Of a stretch of DNA of 64,000 bases, positions 42,732 to 51,967 are shown one piece after another. The stretch's first letter is position 1. The number at the start of each line of letters is the position of its first letter. This DNA comes from Streptomyces corallincola (lineage in GTDB: Bacteria; Actinomycetota; Actinomycetes; Streptomycetales; Streptomycetaceae), in the NCBI RefSeq assembly GCF_019104725.1, contig NZ_JAHRXF010000014.1:61905-125904 (forward strand), written 5' to 3'. Under the pieces are notes generated by a model, which saw only the letters and a list, made by a program, of their open reading frames with translations, did no database searches and was not told the origin of the DNA. Position numbers and translations under genes: made by a program.

Positions 42732-44153
42732 TCAGCCGACCGCGCCCTCCATCTGCAGCTCGATCAGCCGGTTCAGCTCCAGGGCGTACTCCATCGGGAG
42801 TTCCTTGGCGATGGGCTCGACGAAGCCGCGCACGATCATCGCCATCGCCTCGTCCTCGGAGAGGCCGCGGCTCATCAGGTAGAACAGCTGGTCCTCGGAG
42901 ACCTTGGAGACGGTGGCCTCGTGGCCCATCGACACGTCGTCCTCGCGGACGTCCACGTAGGGGTAGGTGTCGGAGCGGGAGATGGTGTCCACCAGCAGCG
43001 CGTCGCACAGGACGTTCGACTTGGAGCCCGGGGCGCCCTCGCCGATCTCGATGAGACCGCGGTAGGACGTACGGCCGCCGCCGCGCGCCACCGACTTGGA
43101 GACGATGTTGGACGACGTGTTGGGCGCCATGTGGACCATCTTGGCCCCGGCGTCCTGGTGCTGGCCCTCACCGGCGAAGGCGATGGACAGGGTCTCGCCC
43201 TTGGCGTGCTCGCCCATCAGGTAGACGGCCGGGTACTTCATGGTGACCTTGGAGCCGATGTTGCCGTCCACCCACTCCATCGTGGCGCCCTCGTACGCGA
43301 CGGCGCGCTTGGTGACGAGGTTGTACACGTTGTTCGACCAGTTCTGGATGGTCGTGTACCGGCAGCGGGCGTTCTTCTTGACGATGATCTCGACGACGGC
43401 GCTGTGCAGCGAGTCCGACTTGTAGATCGGCGCGGTGCAGCCCTCGACGTAGTGCACGTAGGCACCCTCGTCCACGATGATCAGGGTCCGCTCGAACTGG
43501 CCCATGTTCTCGGTGTTGATCCGGAAGTAGGCCTGGAGCGGGATCTCGACGTGGACGCCCTTGGGGACGTAGATGAAGGAACCGCCGGACCAGACGGCCG
43601 TGTTCAGCGCGGCGAACTTGTTGTCACCGGCCGGGATCACGGTGCCGAAGTACTCCTTGAAGAGCTCGGGGTGCTCCTTCAGGGCGGTGTCGGTGTCGAG
43701 GAAGATGACACCCTGCTCCTCCAGGTCCTCGCGGATCTGGTGGTAGACGACCTCCGACTCGTACTGTGCGGCGACACCGGCGACGAGGCGCTGCTTCTCG
43801 GCCTCCGGGATGCCCAGCTTGTCGTAGGTGTTCTTGATGTCCTCGGGCAGGTCCTCCCAGGACTCCGCCTGCTTCTCCGTGGACCGCACAAAGTACTTGA
43901 TGTTGTCGAAGTCGATGCCGGAGAGGTCGGAACCCCAGTTGGGCATGGGCTTCTTCTCGAACAGCTTCAGGCCCTTGAGGCGGAGGTTGGTCATCCACTC
44001 CGGCTCGGACTTCTTGCCCGAGATGTCGCGGACGACGTCCTCGTTCAGCCCGCGCCGTGCGGAGGCGCCGGCGACGTCGGAGTCGGCCCAGCCGTACTCG
44101 TACTTGCCCAGGCCCTCCAGTTCGGGGTGGGCGGTCTCCGTGGGGAGCGTCAT
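42732..44153 (-). CDS. sufB: Fe-S assembly protein SufB
   Basis: The 473-residue main scaffold of Suf[100 protein letters not shown] (conserved Cys) and [13 protein letters not shown] are all standard SufB stretches. ATG 44153 overlaps the sufR stop by four bases. Confidence 0.96.
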   Translation of the reverse strand: MTLPTETAHPELEGLGKYEYGWADSDVAGASARRGLNEDVVRDISGKKSEPEWMTNLRLKGLKLFEKKPMPNWGSDLSGIDFDNIKYFVRSTEKQAESWEDLPEDIKNTYDKLGIPEAEKQRLVAGVAAQYESEVVYHQIREDLEEQGVIFLDTDTALKEHPELFKEYFGTVIPAGDNKFAALNTAVWSGGSFIYVPKGVHVEIPLQAYFRINTENMGQFERTLIIVDEGAYVHYVEGCTAPIYKSDSLHSAVVEIIVKKNARCRYTTIQNWSNNVYNLVTKRAVAYEGATMEWVDGNIGSKVTMKYPAVYLMGEHAKGETLSIAFAGEGQHQDAGAKMVHMAPNTSSNIVSKSVARGGGRTSYRGLIEIGEGAPGSKSNVLCDALLVDTISRSDTYPYVDVREDDVSMGHEATVSKVSEDQLFYLMSRGLSEDEAMAMIVRGFVEPIAKELPMEYALELNRLIELQMEGAVG

Positions 44154-44935
44154 GCGGGGTTCCTCCCGGCCGTGCTGGCGGATGCGTTGTCGCTGTTCGT
44201 GAAGTCCTCGTCCGCGGGGTCTCGGTCCGCGGAGTCGGGGGAAATCTTGGGGATGAACGTCGTGCACACCCCGTCGCCGTGGGCGATGGTGGCCAGCCGC
44301 TGGACGTGGGTCCCGAGCAGTTCGGCGAAGATCTCCGTCTCCGCCTCGCAGAGCTGCGGGAACTGCTCCGCCACGTGGGCGACCGGGCAGTGGTGCTGGC
44401 ACAGTTGTTCGCCGACCGGTGCGCTGCGCGCCGTAGCAGCGTACCCGTCCGCACTCAGGGCCCTGGCCAGCGCCTCGGCGCGTTTGCCGGGTCCGGCGTC
44501 CTCGACGGCCGTGCGGTAACCGGCGGCCTGGGCGGCGAGGCGGGCGCGGGCGAACGCGGCGACCGCGTCGGGCCCGCCCTCGCGGTCGGCGATCCAGCGG
44601 AGCGCGTCGGCGGCCAGCTTGTCGTACGACTGGTCGAACGCGTCCCGGCCGCAGTCCGTCAGCGCGAACACCTTGGCCGGGCGGCCACGGGTGCGGGCGC
44701 CGTAGACGCGCTGTTCGCGGGCCTCCACGACGTCGTCGGTGACGAGGGCGTCGAGGTGGCGGCGGACGGCGGCCTGGGTGAGCACCAGGCGGGCGGCGAG
44801 TTCGGCGACGGTCGAGGGGCCGTGGTCCAGGATCGACCGCGCGACGCGGTTGCGCGTGGAGCGCTCACCGGTCCCGAGTTCCTCCTGCCGGTCGGCCCCC
44901 TGGGGGGTCTCCCGAGCCTCTTCGACGTTTTTCAC
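44150..44935 (-). CDS. sufR: Iron-sulfur cluster-sensing repressor SufR
   Basis: A 261-residue DeoR/ArsR-like regulator that controls the suf operon. The winged helix is [37 protein letters not shown]. The C-terminal part has [23 protein letters not shown], three Cys in the CxxxC-x13-C arrangement that holds the [4Fe-4S] cluster in SufR. I place the start at GTG 44935, where the predicted transcript begins. A TTG at 44971 would also be in frame but lies at the -35. First gene of the operon. Confidence 0.92.
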   Translation of the reverse strand: MKNVEEARETPQGADRQEELGTGERSTRNRVARSILDHGPSTVAELAARLVLTQAAVRRHLDALVTDDVVEAREQRVYGARTRGRPAKVFALTDCGRDAFDQSYDKLAADALRWIADREGGPDAVAAFARARLAAQAAGYRTAVEDAGPGKRAEALARALSADGYAATARSAPVGEQLCQHHCPVAHVAEQFPQLCEAETEIFAELLGTHVQRLATIAHGDGVCTTFIPKISPDSADRDPADEDFTNSDNASASTAGRNPA

Positions 44936-44971
44936 AACGCCATTGTTGCGTAATTCCGGCGGGACTGACAA
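44935..44971 (-). promoter_or_regulatory. suf operon promoter with SufR box, apparently leaderless
   Basis: On the minus strand TTGTCA (44966-44971) and AACAAT (44942-44947) are 18 bases apart, and the GTG start of sufR falls seven bases past the -10. The palindrome CAACGCCATTGTTG (44935-44948) fits CAAC-N6-GTTG, the SufR box I recall from Streptomyces avermitilis. It covers the -10 and the start point. Confidence 0.75.
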
Positions 44972-45005
44972 GCCGCGCCGGGATCATCCGGGGTTCCCTG
45001 CATCA

Positions 45006-45021
45006 CTTAGGTAAACCTAAG
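45006..45021. promoter_or_regulatory. Iron-box-like inverted repeat between suf and AAC(3)-like genes
   Basis: CTTAGG-TAAA-CCTAAG is followed by CTGACCT. The TTAGG/CCTAA arms resemble DmdR/IdeR iron boxes, but the spacing is shorter than the standard 19-bp site. It lies 35 bp upstream of the suf -35 and about 75 bp before the plus-strand gene. Confidence 0.45.
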
Positions 45022-45096
45022 CTGACCTGCGGAAACGATCACCGCCCCGGTTTATCGGGTGGCACGCGGGGGGTGTCCGGGGCAAGACTCCGGACC

Positions 45097-45984
45097 ATGC
45101 CAGAACCCTCTCCGACCGGTCCGCTCGTCACCCGCGACACGCTCGCCGCGCAGGTGCGCGCGCTGGGCGTACGGCCCGGTGGGACGCTGCTGGTGCACAG
45201 TTCGCTGCGTTCGCTCGGCTGGGTGAACGGGGGTGCCGTGGCCGTCGTCCTCGGACTGCTCGACGCGCTCGGCCCGGACGGCACGCTCGTCGTCCCGGCC
45301 CAGTCCGGGCAGCTGTCCGACCCGGCGCTGTGGTCCCGGCCCGCCGTGCCCGAGGCGTGGTGGGAGCGGGTGCGGGCCACCATGCCCGCCTACGACCCGC
45401 GCGTCACGCCCACCCGTGGGGTCGGCGTGGTCCCGGAGACCGTGCGCACCTGGCCCGGCGCCCTGCGCAGCGCCCATCCCCAGACGTCGTTCGCGGCCGT
45501 CGGCCCCCTGGCCGGGCGGGTCACGGCGGGCCACGCGCCGGACTGCCGCCTGGGCGAGCGCAGCCCGCTGGCCCGGCTGGAGGAACTGGGCGCGGAGGTG
45601 CTGCTGCTGGGCGCCGACTGGAACTCCTGCACCAGCTTCCACCTGGCCGAGTACCGCGTTCCCTCACCACGGGTCCCGGTCGGGCGGCCCGCGCCGGGCG
45701 GCGGCTGGGAGACGGTGACGGAGGTGTCGATCGACTCCGACCGGTTCGACGAACTCGGCCGCGACTACGAGCGGGACCGCCCGGTCGCACGCGGCCCGGT
45801 CGGCGCGGCGGTGGCCCGGCTCTTCCCGGTCGCGGACGCGGTGGCCTACGCGGAGCACTGGCTGCCACTGCACCGGCCGCGCGAGGAGACACCGGTGGCC
45901 GGCGCGTCCGGCCGGACGACGGGCGGAACTGATCCCTCCGTGGGCGGAAGGGCTCCGGAAGCGCTCCCGGAGCGATCACCGTGA
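45097..45984 (+). CDS. AAC(3)-family aminoglycoside acetyltransferase-like protein
   Basis: A 295-residue member of the Antibiotic_NAT family. GGTLLVHSSLRSLGWVNGGAVAVV, DGTLVVPAQSG, PTRGVGVVPETVRTWPGALRSAHPQTSFAAVGP and GAEVLLLGADWNSCTSFHLAEY are the family blocks, with the catalytic His/Glu region in the last one. Related proteins include FrbF and true AAC(3) enzymes, so resistance is not assured. ATG 45097 has no Shine-Dalgarno and follows an AAGACT -10-like sequence, so it may be leaderless. Confidence 0.85.
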   Translation: MPEPSPTGPLVTRDTLAAQVRALGVRPGGTLLVHSSLRSLGWVNGGAVAVVLGLLDALGPDGTLVVPAQSGQLSDPALWSRPAVPEAWWERVRATMPAYDPRVTPTRGVGVVPETVRTWPGALRSAHPQTSFAAVGPLAGRVTAGHAPDCRLGERSPLARLEELGAEVLLLGADWNSCTSFHLAEYRVPSPRVPVGRPAPGGGWETVTEVSIDSDRFDELGRDYERDRPVARGPVGAAVARLFPVADAVAYAEHWLPLHRPREETPVAGASGRTTGGTDPSVGGRAPEALPERSP

Positions 45985-46028
45985 AGAGGCGGCCCGGACC
46001 CCCGCGCCGGAGCGGTCCGGCGGCTCCC

Positions 46029-46043
46029 TAGACTCTGGTGACA
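46029..46043 (+). promoter_or_regulatory. -10 element for a probably leaderless ABC-transporter operon
   Basis: TAGACT (46029-46034) ends eight bases before the ATG at 46043, and no Shine-Dalgarno exists between. This is the usual layout of leaderless streptomycete transcripts. No convincing -35 is visible. Confidence 0.45.
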
Positions 46044-46966
46044 TGCGAAGTGAGCCCGTGGTCCAGGTCCGGGGCCTGGTGAAGCGGTACGGAACGAAGA
46101 CCGCGGTGGACGGACTGGATCTGGTCGCCGGGGCCGGGGTGACGGCCGTGCTCGGCCCGAACGGTGCCGGGAAGACGACCACGGTCGAGACCTGCGAGGG
46201 GTACCGGAGGCCGGACGGCGGCACGGTGCGCGTCCTGGGCCTCGACCCGGTCCGCGAGGCGGCGGCACTGCGCCCGCGCATCGGCGTGATGCTCCAGTCC
46301 GGCGGGGTGTACTCCGGTGCCCGCGCCGGGGAGATGCTGCGGCACGTGGCCCGGCTGCACGCGCACCCGCTGGACGTGGACGCGCTGAGCGAGCGCCTCG
46401 GCCTCGGCTCCTGCGGCCGTACGTCGTACCGGCGGCTGTCCGGCGGGCAGCAGCAGCGGCTCGCGCTGGCGATGGCCGTGGTGGGCCGACCGGAGCTGGT
46501 GTTCCTGGACGAGCCGACCGCCGGGCTGGACCCGCAGGCCCGCCGCGCCACCTGGGACCTGATCCGGGACCTGCGCGCGGACGGCGTCTCCGTGGTGCTG
46601 ACCACGCACCACATGGACGAGGCCGAGCAGCTCGCCGACGACGTGGCGATCATCGACGGCGGCCGGGTCATCGCCCAGGGCTCCCCCGAGGCGCTCTGCC
46701 GGGGCGGCGCCGAGAACACGCTGCGCTTCGGCGGGCGTCCGGGGCTGGACGTGGGCGCGCTGCTGAAGGCGCTCCCGGCGGACTGCACGGCGGCCGAACC
46801 GACACCGGGCGGGTACCGGATCACCGGCAAGATCGATCCGCAGCTGCTGGCCACCGTGACCTCCTGGTGCGCACAGCACGGGGTGATGCCGGACCGGATC
46901 TCGGTGGAACGGCACACCCTGGAGGACGTGTTTCTGGAACTCACCGGCAGGGAGCTGCGCTCGTGA
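46043..46966 (+). CDS. ABC-2 exporter ATP-binding protein (DrrA-like)
   Basis: A 307-residue ATPase. Walker A is GPNGAGKTTT (about residues 36-45), the signature is [15 protein letters not shown], and Walker B is LVFLDEPTAGLDPQ. A C-terminal extension of about 90 residues ending LEDVFLELTGRELRS is typical of DrrA-type exporters. Paired with a permease by a 4-bp overlap. Confidence 0.92.
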   Translation: MRSEPVVQVRGLVKRYGTKTAVDGLDLVAGAGVTAVLGPNGAGKTTTVETCEGYRRPDGGTVRVLGLDPVREAAALRPRIGVMLQSGGVYSGARAGEMLRHVARLHAHPLDVDALSERLGLGSCGRTSYRRLSGGQQQRLALAMAVVGRPELVFLDEPTAGLDPQARRATWDLIRDLRADGVSVVLTTHHMDEAEQLADDVAIIDGGRVIAQGSPEALCRGGAENTLRFGGRPGLDVGALLKALPADCTAAEPTPGGYRITGKIDPQLLATVTSWCAQHGVMPDRISVERHTLEDVFLELTGRELRS

Positions 46967-47730
46967 CCGCCGCAGGTACGTACACCCCGAGGCCCGGAGC
47001 GGCCCCGCTGCCCCGCATGATCGCGGCGCAGGCGGCGCTGGAGACGCGGATGCTGCTGCGCAACGGTGAGCAGCTGCTGCTGACCGTGGTGATCCCGGCG
47101 CTGCTGCTGGTGCTGTTCAGCACGGTGGACGTGGTGGACACCGGGGCCGGGAAGCCGGTGGACTTCCTCGCGCCGGGCGTGCTGGCGCTGGCGGTGATGT
47201 CCACGGCGTTCACCGGGCAGGCCATCGCCACCGGGTTCGAACGCAGGTACGGCGTGCTGAAGCGGCTGGCGTCCTCGCCGCTGCCCCGCTGGGCGCTGAT
47301 GACCGCGAAGACGGCGGCCGTGCTGGTGACGGAGATCCTCCAGGTGATCCTGCTCACCGTGATCGCGTTCGCCCTCGGCTGGTCCCCGCACGGCGACCCG
47401 GCCGCCGTCCTGCTCCTGCTGGTGCTGGGCACGGCCGCGTTCTCCGGGCTGGGCCTGCTGATGGCGGGCACGCTGAAGGCCGAGGCGACGCTGGCGGCGG
47501 CCAACCTGGTGTTCCTGCTGCTGCTGGTCGGGGGCGGGGTGATCGTGCCCCTGGCGAAGTTCGGCGCCGCCCAACAGGTGCTGGAGCTGCTGCCGATCTC
47601 CGCGCTCTCCGGCGGCCTGCGGGACGTGCTCCAGCACGGCGCCGGGATGCCCTGGGGCGACCTGGGGATTCTCGCGGTGTGGGCGGTCGTGGGCCTCGCG
47701 GCGGCGGGGAGGTTCTTCCGCTGGGAGTGA
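46963..47730 (+). CDS. ABC-2 exporter permease (DrrB-like)
   Basis: A 255-residue inner-membrane protein with six hydrophobic segments, such as QLLLTVVIPALLLVLFSTVDV and PAAVLLLLVLGTAAFSGLGLL. It has the ABC2 pattern and a YGVLKRLASSPLPRW cytoplasmic loop that contacts the ATPase. GTG 46963 overlaps the previous stop. The exported compound is unknown. Confidence 0.9.
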   Translation: MTAAGTYTPRPGAAPLPRMIAAQAALETRMLLRNGEQLLLTVVIPALLLVLFSTVDVVDTGAGKPVDFLAPGVLALAVMSTAFTGQAIATGFERRYGVLKRLASSPLPRWALMTAKTAAVLVTEILQVILLTVIAFALGWSPHGDPAAVLLLLVLGTAAFSGLGLLMAGTLKAEATLAAANLVFLLLLVGGGVIVPLAKFGAAQQVLELLPISALSGGLRDVLQHGAGMPWGDLGILAVWAVVGLAAAGRFFRWE

Positions 47731-47802
47731 GGGGCGCCGCCGCGGGGCGTCCGGCGCGTTGCGCGGGACCCTCGTGAACGCGTGCACAAACGGCGCCCTA
47801 CG

Positions 47803-48813
47803 ATGGTGCGCGTGCCAAAGCTGACCCCCGCCGACGCCGTGGCGGCCCTGCGCAACCCGCTCGCCTTCGTCGCCGCCCGCTGGACCCCGCACCCGCGCAC
47901 CGTCCGGCGGGCCACGCTCGCCGCGCTCGTGATGTCCGTGGTCATCGTGGTCACCGGCGGTGCCGTCCGGCTGACCAGCTCGGGGCTGGGCTGCCCGACC
48001 TGGCCGACCTGTACGGCGGACTCGCTCACCACGACCGAGGCGATGGGCGTCCACGGCGCGATCGAGTTCGGCAACCGGATGCTGACGTACGTGCTGTGCG
48101 CGGCCGTCGGCTGGGCGATCGTCGCGGCCCGCGCGGCGAAGCCGTGGCGCAGGTCCCTGACCCGGCTGGGCTGGGCGCAGTTCTGGGTGGTGATGGGCAA
48201 CGCGGTGCTCGGTGGCGTCGTGGTGCTGGTCGGGCTGAACCCGTACACGGTCGCCGCGCACTTCCTGCTCTCCAGCGCGCTGATCGCGGTCGCCGCGCTG
48301 ATGTGGCAGCGGGCGCGGGAGGGCGACGCGGAGCCGCGTCCGCTGGTGGGTCCGGCGGTACGGCAGCTCGTGTGGTTCCTGGTGCTGGCCTCGGTGCTGC
48401 TGATCGGCGTCGGCACGATCGTCACCGGCGCGGGGCCGCACGCGGGCGACTCCAAGGAGGTCTACCGCATCCCGATCGACTGGGAGACGGTCGCCAAGCT
48501 GCACGCGGTGCTCGCCTGGATCGTGGTCACCCTGACCTTCGCCCTCTGGTTCGTCCTCAAGGCGGTGGACGCCCCCCGGGGCCCCCTGGCCCGCTCGCGC
48601 GACCTCTTCGTCGTGCTGCTCGCCCAGGGCGTCATCGGCTACGTCCAGTACTTCACGCACCTCCCCGAAGCCCTGGTGGCCCTCCACATGCTCGGCTCCT
48701 GCCTGGTCTGGATCGCCGTCCTCCGCGTCCTCCTCTCCCTCCGCGAACGCGCGGACGCCTCCGTGGAACTGCCGGGTCAGGCGGCCGGGGTGACGGTCGG
48801 CTCGACGGCCTGA
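47803..48813 (+). CDS. ctaA: Heme A synthase CtaA (COX15 family)
   Basis: CtaA oxidises heme O to heme A for cytochrome aa3. The 336-residue protein has about eight membrane helices in two four-helix halves. Conserved features are VVTGGAVRLTSSGLGCPTWPTC (Cys pair of the extracellular loop), GVHGAIEFGNRMLT (heme His) and the matching histidines AKLHAVLAW and ALHMLGSC in the second half. ATG 47803 is the family start, but TACGAT (47799-47804) overlaps it as a possible -10, in which case GTG 47812 would be a leaderless start. ctaB is 1.7 kb away on the opposite strand. Confidence 0.93.
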   Translation: MVRVPKLTPADAVAALRNPLAFVAARWTPHPRTVRRATLAALVMSVVIVVTGGAVRLTSSGLGCPTWPTCTADSLTTTEAMGVHGAIEFGNRMLTYVLCAAVGWAIVAARAAKPWRRSLTRLGWAQFWVVMGNAVLGGVVVLVGLNPYTVAAHFLLSSALIAVAALMWQRAREGDAEPRPLVGPAVRQLVWFLVLASVLLIGVGTIVTGAGPHAGDSKEVYRIPIDWETVAKLHAVLAWIVVTLTFALWFVLKAVDAPRGPLARSRDLFVVLLAQGVIGYVQYFTHLPEALVALHMLGSCLVWIAVLRVLLSLRERADASVELPGQAAGVTVGSTA

Positions 48814-48827
48814 CCCACCCCCCCGCC

Positions 48828-49934
48828 TCACCCCAGTCCGTAGATCCGCCGTGCGTTCTCCGCCCCCAGCATCCCCGCGACCCGCCGCGCGTCCGGCAGG
48901 GACCATGCCCCCTCGGTGACCCAGGCGCCGAGGACGCGGGCGAGGGCGTCGCGGAAGAGGCGGGCGCCGACGACGTGGAGTTCGGGGAGTCCGTGGGCGC
49001 CGGTGGAGAAGAGGAGCTTGCCGAAGGGGGCGAGTTCGAGGAGTTCCGCGAGGACGGTGGACGCGCGGGCGCCGGTGCGGACGAGGGCGGCGCCGGAGTC
49101 GGCGTAGACGTGCGGGAAGGCGGCCGCGAGATGGGCGGCGTGCCGGTGGTAGGGGTAGCCGTGCAGCAGGACGAGATCGGTGCCGAGTCCCGCGGTGGCC
49201 CGGACGAAGTCGGTGAGCAGCACCGGGTCGCCGCGGTCGTTGCGGGCGCCCGGCTCCCCCAGCCCCGCGTGGAGTTGCAGCGGACGCCCGGAGGCCACCG
49301 CGATCCACAGCAGGTGCCGCAGCAGCACGGGATCGGTCAGCGCGCCGCCGACCGGGCGACCCGCCAGCCAGCGGCCCGCCGCCCCGCGCACCTCGCCGGG
49401 TCCGGGCGGTTCGGGGGTGAGCGCGAGACCGTGCCGTACGCCCGCGACCGAGGTGAAGGCGACCGCCTCGGCCGCCGCGCCGTGCACGGACTCAGCGAGG
49501 TTGGCGAGGAAGGACTCGACGGTGCCCGAGGTGTCCGCGACCTGCTCCGCGAGGAGTTCGAGGCGGACGATCTCGCGGGCCTCGGCCCCGCCCGCGCGGG
49601 CGAGTTCGGCGGGCTCGGTGAGGTCGCCGGGCAGCCCGGTGTCCACGAGGTAGGTGGTGATGCCGGTGCCCCGCAGCAGTCTGCGGCCCGCCTCCAGCGC
49701 GCCGAGTTCCCGGCGCCGGGCGAGGTAGCGGGCGGGCGCGCAGTGGGGTTCGAGACCGAGCAGGGGCGGGCACCAGCGGCGTACCGCGAACCCGGTCTGG
49801 GTGTCGAAGAGGGTGGTGCCCGGCGCGGGCGGCCCCTCGGTCCGGGCGAGCTGCGCCTCGAACGTGCCGAGCCCCAGCTCCGTACGGAGCACACCGTGGC
49901 AGTGCTGGTCCACGAGGGACGGCGCTTCGATCAT
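48828..49934 (-). CDS. Amidohydrolase_2-family hydrolase
   Basis: A 368-residue TIM-barrel hydrolase. SLVDQHCHGVLR near the N-terminus supplies the HxH metal ligands. GRPLQLHAGLGEPGAR and LVLLHGYPYHRHAAHLA hold further His, and LLFSTGAHGLPEL replaces the usual metal Asp segment with STGAH. It resembles FluG-like/amidohydrolase 2 proteins. Convergent with ctaA. Substrate unknown. Confidence 0.82.
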   Translation of the reverse strand: MIEAPSLVDQHCHGVLRTELGLGTFEAQLARTEGPPAPGTTLFDTQTGFAVRRWCPPLLGLEPHCAPARYLARRRELGALEAGRRLLRGTGITTYLVDTGLPGDLTEPAELARAGGAEAREIVRLELLAEQVADTSGTVESFLANLAESVHGAAAEAVAFTSVAGVRHGLALTPEPPGPGEVRGAAGRWLAGRPVGGALTDPVLLRHLLWIAVASGRPLQLHAGLGEPGARNDRGDPVLLTDFVRATAGLGTDLVLLHGYPYHRHAAHLAAAFPHVYADSGAALVRTGARASTVLAELLELAPFGKLLFSTGAHGLPELHVVGARLFRDALARVLGAWVTEGAWSLPDARRVAGMLGAENARRIYGLG

Positions 49935-50054
49935 CCCGCAACTCCCCGCGTACGCTGGCCTGCCCGGCCTAACGGGTGAAGCGCCGTCAGGTGTCGCACC
50001 GGCCGCCGCGGGCGTCGCGGCGGAGGGACGACTCGCCGCCCGGCGCGGGCGTCC

Positions 50055-50429
50055 TCAGAGGTTGCGCGGCCCCCCGATCTGGAGTCCGGCCATCCGGGTC
50101 CACTCGTACGGCCCGGTCCTGACCTTGGCGGCCATCTCGCCGTCGAAGGTCTCGCGGAGGGTGAGGCCCGCCCGCTCGACGGCCCGCGCGGCCGTTTCCG
50201 TGGAGGGGGCCACCGCGTCGCCCCAGCCGCCGTCCTCCCCGACGAGGACGATGCGGGCGCCGCGTTCGCCGATGTGGGCGATCTGGGCCTCGGCGCCGCC
50301 GTGTTCCTTGGCGAAGGCGCCGAGCTGCCGGGCCAGGCGCGCCACCACGCGCTCGGTGCGGGCGTCGGCCCTGGTGCCGGTCCCGGCGGTCGCGTCGCCC
50401 TCGGGGTCAACCTGCTGCGTGTCTGCCAT
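50055..50429 (-). CDS. Small conserved hypothetical protein
   Basis: A 124-residue protein with an acidic Thr/Ala-rich start, a helical ERVVARLARQLGAFAKEHGG segment and GARIVLVGEDGGWGDAVAPSTETA, ending RTGPYEWTRMAGLQIGGPRNL. It resembles uncharacterised actinobacterial proteins; no motif gives a function. It sits between the amidohydrolase and ctaB. Confidence 0.7.
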   Translation of the reverse strand: MADTQQVDPEGDATAGTGTRADARTERVVARLARQLGAFAKEHGGAEAQIAHIGERGARIVLVGEDGGWGDAVAPSTETAARAVERAGLTLRETFDGEMAAKVRTGPYEWTRMAGLQIGGPRNL

Positions 50430-50466
50430 GCCTGGATGCTACCGATGAGTAGCGCGAAGGGCTAAG

Positions 50467-50503
50467 GGAGGGGTGCGTGGCTTGTGCCACGCACCCCTCC
50501 TTT
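50467..50503 (-). terminator. Hairpin terminator after ctaB
   Basis: GGAGGGGTGCGTGGC (50467-50481) pairs perfectly with GCCACGCACCCCTCC (50486-50500) around TTGT. It lies 27 bp past the ctaB stop. Confidence 0.85.
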
Positions 50504-50529
50504 GAAGAACCGGCGACCGGAGGAACCGG

Positions 50530-51480
50530 TCAGCGCAGGAACGGGTCCACCGCGACCGCCACGAACAGGATCGACACGTAGGTGATCGACCAGTGGAACA
50601 GCCGCATCTCCTTCAGCTTGCCGCCCGTCACCTCGGCCTTGGCCCGGTTCTGGAGGCCGTGCGCCTCCCAGAGCCAGAAGCCACCGGCGGCCAGGGCGAC
50701 CACGGTGTAGAACCAGCCGGTGTAGCCGAGCGGGGTGAGCAGCAGGGAGACGGCGACCATCACCCAGCTGTAGATCACGATCTGCCGGGCGACGACCTTG
50801 TTGGAGGCGACGACCGGGAGCATCGGCACGCCGACGCGGGCGTAGTCCTCCTTGACCTTCATGGAGAGCGGCCAGTAGTGCGGCGGCGTCCAGAAGAACA
50901 TGACGAGGAAGAGGATGACCGGCGCCCAGGACATGGAATCGGTGACGGAGGACCAGCCGATGAGCACCGGCAGGCAACCGGCGATGCCGCCCCACACGAT
51001 GTTCTGGGAGGTGCGCCGCTTGAGGATCATCGTGTACACGACGACGTAGAAAAGCAGCGCACCGAGTGACAGCCAGGCGCTCAGCCAGTTGACGGTGAGT
51101 CCGAACAGCAGGGTGGAGACGACCGCGAGCGTGATGCCGAAGGCGAGGCACTCGCGCGGACTGACCATCCCGGTGACCAGTGGACGCTGCGACGTACGGT
51201 CCATCAGCGCGTCGATGTCACGGTCGATGTACATGTTGAGCGCGTTGGCGCCGCCCGCCGACAGATAGCCGCCGAGACAGGTGAGCAGGACCAGTCCCAG
51301 GTCCGGCACACCCCGCTGTGCCAGGAACATCACCGGCACGGTGGTGATGAGCAGCAGCTCGATGATCCGCGGCTTGGTCAGTGCGACGAACGCCTTGACA
51401 CGGGCCCCGAACGGCCGGTGGACCGGGCCCTTGCCGGCATCACCCAGCACTCCCACCGGACGGGATTCGACGGCCGTCAC
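50530..51480 (-). CDS. ctaB: Heme O synthase CtaB (protoheme IX farnesyltransferase)
   Basis: CtaB adds a farnesyl chain to protoheme to form heme O, the CtaA substrate. The 316-residue UbiA-family membrane protein has [23 protein letters not shown] (first Asp-rich motif) and [29 protein letters not shown] (second motif), with about eight or nine membrane helices. GTG 51480 follows CAGGGGTG closely. ATG 51502 adds seven residues with no support. Confidence 0.94.
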   Translation of the reverse strand: MTAVESRPVGVLGDAGKGPVHRPFGARVKAFVALTKPRIIELLLITTVPVMFLAQRGVPDLGLVLLTCLGGYLSAGGANALNMYIDRDIDALMDRTSQRPLVTGMVSPRECLAFGITLAVVSTLLFGLTVNWLSAWLSLGALLFYVVVYTMILKRRTSQNIVWGGIAGCLPVLIGWSSVTDSMSWAPVILFLVMFFWTPPHYWPLSMKVKEDYARVGVPMLPVVASNKVVARQIVIYSWVMVAVSLLLTPLGYTGWFYTVVALAAGGFWLWEAHGLQNRAKAEVTGGKLKEMRLFHWSITYVSILFVAVAVDPFLR

Positions 51481-51967
51481 GCACACCCCTGACAGAGACA
51501 TCCCAGCGGGCCCCCGGCGTGAAATGCCGGTAAAGGACCCGCGCGTACCACGCCACTTTAGACGTTGCCCATACCCCGCCCTTCGCGGGGGTGGGTTCGT
51601 GTTGGCCGGTGCCCCGGCGACCGGACGGGCGGCCGCGCGCTTTCCCCCTCCCCTTCTCTCCGCACCGCCGGAAGAACCGCCGGGACAGCCGCCGGACACC
51701 TCCGGAACGGCTCTCGCTCATTCATGCGAACAAAGCTCGGTTGAGCGGTCGTATGAGCGGCTCCGTATTCATCTGCCGAATGCTCCGACGGCCGGTCGGG
51801 AGGCGGATGTCCACCACACCCGTCACTCTGGAATGAGTCGAAAAAACGCACGTCCCCACGGGGGTAGGCTCGAACCGGCCGGCGGGCACGCAGCCCGTCG
51901 GCGGCCGGGTGGGGGGCACGCCCTCCAGGGCCGGCGACCAACATGTGGAGAGGAGCCCTGACCCAGG
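51481..51967. promoter_or_regulatory. Divergent intergenic region between ctaB and tkt
   Basis: This 487-bp gap holds no gene I can support. A less GC-rich patch (51715-51860) with TAGGCT at 51865-51870 and GAGAGGAG at 51945-51952 probably contains the tkt promoter and leader. Exact elements are not resolvable by eye. Confidence 0.4.

Noticed and set aside
45097..45984. Calling the AAC(3)-like gene an aminoglycoside resistance gene
   Set aside because: The family includes non-resistance acyltransferases, the substrate pocket cannot be read, and no resistance context is present.
48828..50429. Amidohydrolase and small hypothetical gene as part of a heme A operon
   Set aside because: They are on the opposite strand to ctaA and lie beyond the ctaB terminator, with no heme-related motifs.
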